Shown in pieces: positions 60,694 through 64,000 of a stretch of DNA of 64,000 nt (its first letter is position 1; each line of letters starts with the position of its first letter). The position numbers were made by a program, and so were the translations under genes. This DNA is from an uncultured Colwellia sp. (lineage in GTDB: Bacteria > Pseudomonadota > Gammaproteobacteria > Enterobacterales > Alteromonadaceae), in assembly GCA_913062815.1 (NCBI GenBank), contig CAJXWZ010000023.1:1-64000 (forward strand), written 5' to 3'. Under the pieces are notes generated by a model, which was given only the letters and a program-made list of their open reading frames with translations, ran no database searches and was not told the origin of the DNA.

Positions 60694-61764
60694 ATGAATG
60701 AAAACAATAAATTAAACGAAAAACGACCAGAAGAATTCTCGCAGATAATAACCCAGATCGCTCCTCAATTGCATCTTTGCGATGAAAATTCATGGCAAAA
60801 AGATCTACGTCAGGTGGTCACAGCGCCAGAAACCTTATTATCGTTATTGAATATCAATGCTGATGACTATAAACAACACTTTAAAGCAAGAAAATTGTTT
60901 CCTGTTAGAGTGCCTTTGCCATTTATTAAGCGTATGAAAGTTGGCGATATAAATGATCCGTTATTAAGACAAGTGATGCCTTTATCTGACGAGTTTGTCA
61001 TAACTGATGGTTACCTCACTGATCCTCTGCAAGAGCATGATACGGTTGCAGAGGGATTACTACATAAATATAAAAACCGTGTATTAATGATTGTAAAAAG
61101 TGCCTGTGCTATCAACTGTCGCTATTGTTTTCGTCGCCACTTCCCTTACCAAGAAAACAGCCCTAATAAACAACGATGGCAATCGGCGTTAACCTACATA
61201 AGCGAGCATAAAGAAATTTCAGAAGTTATTTTTAGCGGCGGCGATCCGTTGATGGCTAGCGATAAACACTTAGCTTGGTTGGTGGAAAAAATAGAAGCTA
61301 TTGCTCATGTTAAACGTTTGCGTATTCATACTCGGTTACCTGTCGTTATTCCAAATCGCATTACTGAAGATTTAGTTAGCACATTAAAAAGCAGCCGCTT
61401 GAAATCAACGATAGTACTACACATAAACCATGCCAATGAGATAGATGATAACTTTACCGAAGCGCTGGAACCGTTAAGAGCAGCAAGAATACCATTATTT
61501 AATCAGAGCGTGCTGCTTAAAGGTGTTAATGATAACGCGAATGCGTTAATCAAGTTAAGCGAAACCATGTTTGATGTTGGTATAACGCCTTATTATTTGC
61601 ACCTGTTTGATCCTGTGCAAGGGGTAGCTCATTTCGATGTAGAAGAAGCAAAAGCCATAACAATTGTAAAAGAGATGTTAGCTTCATTGCCAGGTTTTTT
61701 AATGCCTAAATTGGTGCGTGAAATTGCTGGAGAAACGAGTAAAACACCAATAAATATAGCCTGA
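60694..61764 (+). CDS. epmB: EF-P lysine 2,3-aminomutase EpmB, N-terminus replaced by phage DNA
   Basis: A 357-residue radical SAM enzyme. The cluster motif CAINCRYCFRRHFPY holds the three Cys, and GGDPL marks the SAM-binding region. It converts (S)-alpha-lysine to (R)-beta-lysine for EF-P Lys34. The first ~15 residues (MNENNKLNEKRPEEF) are encoded by phage DNA; residues from SQIIT onward are host. The ATG at 60694 is preferred to a TTG at 60679, but neither has a clear ribosome site. The catalytic body is intact, so the enzyme is probably active if expressed. Confidence 0.9.
   Translation: MNENNKLNEKRPEEFSQIITQIAPQLHLCDENSWQKDLRQVVTAPETLLSLLNINADDYKQHFKARKLFPVRVPLPFIKRMKVGDINDPLLRQVMPLSDEFVITDGYLTDPLQEHDTVAEGLLHKYKNRVLMIVKSACAINCRYCFRRHFPYQENSPNKQRWQSALTYISEHKEISEVIFSGGDPLMASDKHLAWLVEKIEAIAHVKRLRIHTRLPVVIPNRITEDLVSTLKSSRLKSTIVLHINHANEIDDNFTEALEPLRAARIPLFNQSVLLKGVNDNANALIKLSETMFDVGITPYYLHLFDPVQGVAHFDVEEAKAITIVKEMLASLPGFLMPKLVREIAGETSKTPINIA
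60732..60754. repeat. attR: right direct repeat inside epmB
   Basis: The 23-bp partner of 47938-47960, with the identical core TCGCAGATAATAACCC at 60739-60754. It spans codons 13-21 of epmB in frame, so recombination keeps the reading frame open. Confidence 0.85.
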
Positions 61765-61874
61765 TGCGCTTAAACCACCTATAGTAAAAATAACATGCTT
61801 CACTGCTAAACATACGCAGTACTATCTGGCATAATTACCACAATTCTTACCGTACCTTTTAAAAAGAAAAAACC

Positions 61875-62183
61875 ATGACCAAAGCTATTGAACAACAGTT
61901 AATTGAAAACATTTCAATTATTTTGAAAAAATCACTGACAGCCGATGCCACTTTAGCTGACTTACGTGAACATAAGAAAGCAGGTTTTGAAGCTGTTTTT
62001 AAAAAAGATGCCGGGTTTAACTGTTCAGCCAATACGTTTCAACCTTATGTTGAAGAAATTGCCGATGATTTATTGCATTGGCAAGCGAATAAAAACCAAC
62101 AAGCGTTGTTAATTCCGTTAGTAAAAAAGATAGAGCAACTCTTTAATGTATTAGCTGGATTTGAACAAACTCATAGTGCATAA
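61875..62183 (+). CDS. Small conserved-looking protein, unknown
   Basis: A 102-residue, mainly helical cytoplasmic protein (IEQQLIENISIILKKSL, YVEEIADDLLHWQANKN). There is no signal peptide or known motif. It lies 110 bp after epmB in the same direction. The length and even composition suggest a real gene. Function unknown. Confidence 0.6.
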   Translation: MTKAIEQQLIENISIILKKSLTADATLADLREHKKAGFEAVFKKDAGFNCSANTFQPYVEEIADDLLHWQANKNQQALLIPLVKKIEQLFNVLAGFEQTHSA

Positions 62184-62251
62184 ACGTCCTGAAAATATAA
62201 ATGAATAGCCAATAACCATGTGAATATTTAGGATTGAATTGGGTTAAAAGA

Positions 62252-62899
62252 ATGGATTACTTTGAACATTTAGAAAAGCATGGTTATTTGCAAATACCTC
62301 AATTCTTGCCTCAACATCAAGCATCAGCTTTTCGAAAATCAATTATTCGCACGAGAAATCCACAAGAATGGCGCCAAAGAATCAAACCTTATTCGCCACT
62401 TACAGGCTCAAACACCTTTGGTAACAAACGTATTAAGAGTCGTTATAGCAAGGCACTTCATGCAAAACGTGATAATCGCTTTTCATTCAGCTTTAAACGC
62501 TCCCGGTATATTGAGGCGCCACATTCAGTATTATCAGGAATTGCTTTAGAATTTAGAAAGACGCTGATTGATAAACTTAGTAGTAGTTTACCCATTAATG
62601 GTTTAACAAAAGGTGGTTTTATCGCCAGCTTTAATAAAGGCGATTTTCTCACTTATCACAATGATAATGTTAAAGGAAAATACGCCTTTGTTTATAATTT
62701 AAGTCAAGGTTGGCAGCCTAAATTTGGCGGCCAGTTAGAGCTATTCCCCAAAAAATACCGCTTTTATAAAAAAGTACTAACTCCTGAATTTAACAGCTTG
62801 TTGCTGCTTAAACTTGATTATCCGATGTATCATCAAGTGGCAATGGTTGCCTCCCCTACACATCAACAACGTATAACCATTACAGGCTGGTTGCTATAG
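62252..62899 (+). CDS. 2OG-Fe(II) oxygenase, prolyl-hydroxylase-like
   Basis: A 215-residue protein with a double-stranded beta-helix pattern. The iron ligands are H136-x-D138 in YHNDN and H194 in MYHQV, and R207 in QRITITG would bind 2-oxoglutarate. GGQLELFPKK lies between them as in prolyl hydroxylase-like enzymes. It would hydroxylate a protein or small molecule in the cytoplasm. A TTG six codons upstream lacks proper spacing, so ATG 62252 is used. Confidence 0.78.
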   Translation: MDYFEHLEKHGYLQIPQFLPQHQASAFRKSIIRTRNPQEWRQRIKPYSPLTGSNTFGNKRIKSRYSKALHAKRDNRFSFSFKRSRYIEAPHSVLSGIALEFRKTLIDKLSSSLPINGLTKGGFIASFNKGDFLTYHNDNVKGKYAFVYNLSQGWQPKFGGQLELFPKKYRFYKKVLTPEFNSLLLLKLDYPMYHQVAMVASPTHQQRITITGWLL

Positions 62900-62942
62900 T
62901 CCAAAGGTTCCATTGCCATTTTAAGTAAACACACTGACAAGG

Positions 62943-63455
62943 TTACTTATCTTTTTCAATAACATGCGCTTTAAATGTATCTACAAACCATTCATCAAGC
63001 ATTTTCTTTTCATAGCCTAATGACTCATGACGGTATCTTAAATTACTAGTCGACATAAAATTCATGTCTTTTAATTTTATTTCACCTGCAGTGACTTCGC
63101 TACCATCAGCGTTTTCAAGTTGATAAGAAAAGTTCATACGCGGTGAATAAATCTCTTTAACAATTCGCATACGATTTATACCTCCGGCATGGGTATCACC
63201 CGCTAGATCTACGTCAGTAACGTCTATCTTTAACACTTGCCCTTCTGGCAACTTACTCGCTAACTTAGCAAAATGTTTCTCAAAGTTTTTGAAAGTACGT
63301 TCACGAAAGTGTTTTCGGCTTTCTTCACCTGCGTGTATATCACGATATTCTTTATAATCAGTCCACGTAACTTCTGACGTTGCTGCATTCGCTTGGTTTT
63401 GCAACGTAATTAATGTCAACATACCAATCAACATAGTTGTTATATTCTTCATCAT
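62943..63455 (-). CDS. Secreted DUF3016-type protein
   Basis: A 170-residue protein with a signal peptide (cleaved near NQANAATS). The mature part, with VTWTDYKEYRDIHAGE, LKIDVTDVDLAGD and a C-terminal WFVDTF, matches the DUF3016 family as I remember it. It is periplasmic and its function is unknown. A GAGGAAAAT ribosome site precedes the start. Confidence 0.75.
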   Translation of the reverse strand: MMKNITTMLIGMLTLITLQNQANAATSEVTWTDYKEYRDIHAGEESRKHFRERTFKNFEKHFAKLASKLPEGQVLKIDVTDVDLAGDTHAGGINRMRIVKEIYSPRMNFSYQLENADGSEVTAGEIKLKDMNFMSTSNLRYRHESLGYEKKMLDEWFVDTFKAHVIEKDK

Positions 63456-63521
63456 ATTTTCCTCTTTTTAATGGCTTAATTAAGTAGACCATAGTTATCA
63501 TAAATACATTGTTAAGAAATG

Positions 63522-64000
63522 TTATTTTGTTTGATAAAATTGTTGCATTACACTCGCTACAATTGAGATTGTTCTTTGCTTGCGTTGCTCTACTGAAAGC
63601 TGCTCGTGAGCGAAACCTTGTACAGCGCCACGCCAAATAATGGCACCTGAAGCAGTGTCTTCTATATAAATTAAGAAACTGCCTTTTTGTAAACTCTGTT
63701 TATCTTGCAAGCCAGGTAATACGCCGAACTTTTCATTTATATTTTCATCGGAAAAGTCACTTGATAGTGCGATACCAAAACCAACATGAAAAGCCACTGG
63801 TTGATTTTTTTCAGCTGTTTGGTAACCGTTTTCTTGCAGGTTTTTATTAATAGTATCGTTATACAAAGCGTAAACAGTTTGAGTTTGCTTTGCGTTTAAT
63901 GAACTCTGTTTAGCGTAATGCGGTAATAAAGAAAAAGTACTTCCTTTAGCGTAAGTCAAAGGAGCATCGCGAACACTAGAAATTGCTAATTGCTTATTTT
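63522..64000 (-). CDS. DUF4136-like lipoprotein, C-terminal part (partial)
   Basis: The frame is open to the window edge with at least 158 residues. Features typical of DUF4136 are TYAKGSTFSLLP, a long conserved helix INKNLQENGYQ, FHVGFGIALSS, and the C-terminal KGSFLIYIEDTASGAIIWRGAVQG. The N-terminus, probably with a lipobox, is outside the window. It is 66 bp upstream of the DUF3016 gene and may share its transcript. Confidence 0.65.
   Translation of the reverse strand, partial: NKQLAISSVRDAPLTYAKGSTFSLLPHYAKQSSLNAKQTQTVYALYNDTINKNLQENGYQTAEKNQPVAFHVGFGIALSSDFSDENINEKFGVLPGLQDKQSLQKGSFLIYIEDTASGAIIWRGAVQGFAHEQLSVEQRKQRTISIVASVMQQFYQTK

Larger units (their letters stand above)
47938..60754. 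mobile_element. Integrated filamentous phage (inovirus) with tyrosine recombinase
   Basis: A 12.8-kb unit bounded by direct repeats. The gene order on the minus strand from the right is: small protein, replication initiator, ssDNA-binding-like protein, zinc-ribbon protein, minor coat-like protein, major coat protein, adsorption protein, pVI-like protein, Zot/pI ATPase, then accessory genes. A plus-strand integrase sits at the left end and a plus-strand HTH regulator at the right end. This is the standard inovirus module order, but larger than the 6-9 kb of classic phages because of the cargo at 49-53.8 kb. No module seems broken, so it may be active. Confidence 0.92.

Noticed and set aside
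47938-60754. XerC/XerD dif-type integration
   Set aside because: No dif-like pair of half sites was recognised at the ends; the repeats lie in the epmB frame and the element has its own tyrosine recombinase.
1-64000. tRNA, rRNA and CRISPR arrays
   Set aside because: I saw no cloverleaf, rRNA segment or regularly spaced repeats on reading, though a dedicated scan was not possible.

Overview
The window looks like chromosomal DNA of a marine, AT-rich gammaproteobacterium of the Alteromonadales, most likely Colwelliaceae (Colwellia or Thalassotalea type). This rests on protein character, the TonB-receptor plus glycoside hydrolase layout and the efp/epmB pair. It is an inference, not a database match.

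Layout. (1) 1-2707: a MarR-type regulator, a glutathione S-transferase, an alpha/beta-hydrolase and the start of an RND/MMPL-type exporter, all on the minus strand, with a repeated ATGTATATGCAT-type palindrome in front of the first three. (2) 3332-13552: a surface lipoprotein with sugar-binding-like repeats, divergent from an operon of a large TonB-dependent receptor, two tandem tryptophan-halogenase-like flavoenzymes and an aldo/keto reductase. (3) 13571-16849: an unknown membrane-anchored protein, MscS and a periplasmic solute-binding-like protein. (4) 16890-34762: a starch/glycogen block. glgP-glgB-glgX-malQ-amylase-CBM20 esterase run on the minus strand. A lipoprotein alpha-amylase is divergent from a GH31 alpha-glucosidase and glucokinase. 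(5) 35310-47091: a second solute-binding-like protein, a sugar MFS permease, a GH65 disaccharide phosphorylase, beta-phosphoglucomutase, a LacI regulator, a second TonB receptor, a GPH-type sugar permease and a second LacI regulator. (6) efp at 47293-47862. (7) 47938-60754: a complete-looking 12.8-kb filamentous (inovirus) prophage with its own tyrosine recombinase. (8) 60694-64000: epmB, a small conserved protein, a 2OG-Fe(II) oxygenase, a DUF3016 protein and a partial DUF4136-like lipoprotein.

How the genes fit together. Regions 2, 4 and 5 form one alpha-glucan programme. The outer membrane has receptors and surface amylase/binding lipoproteins. The periplasm has alpha-glucosidase and a secreted amylase. 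The inner membrane has two sugar permeases. The cytoplasm has phosphorylases, MalQ, debranching and branching enzymes, glucokinase and beta-PGM. Two distinct palindromes divide the programme between the two LacI proteins. ATACGTAT-centred sites precede the lipoprotein/receptor-halogenase genes, glgP, the amylase/GH31 pair and the GPH permease. TTGCAA(A/T)CG(A/T)TTGCAA sites precede the GH65 gene and flank the first LacI gene and second receptor.

The most striking structure is the prophage. It is bounded by a 23-bp direct repeat with one mismatch (47938-47960 and 60732-60754). The right copy lies inside the epmB reading frame and the left copy lies next to efp in the same frame. The phage therefore inserted into the 5' end of epmB, separated the usually adjacent efp/epmB pair, and now supplies the promoter, start codon and first ~15 codons of the enzyme that modifies EF-P. 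Between integrase and zot it carries about 5 kb of unrecognised genes, including two secreted proteins in the place that ctxAB occupies in the cholera phage.
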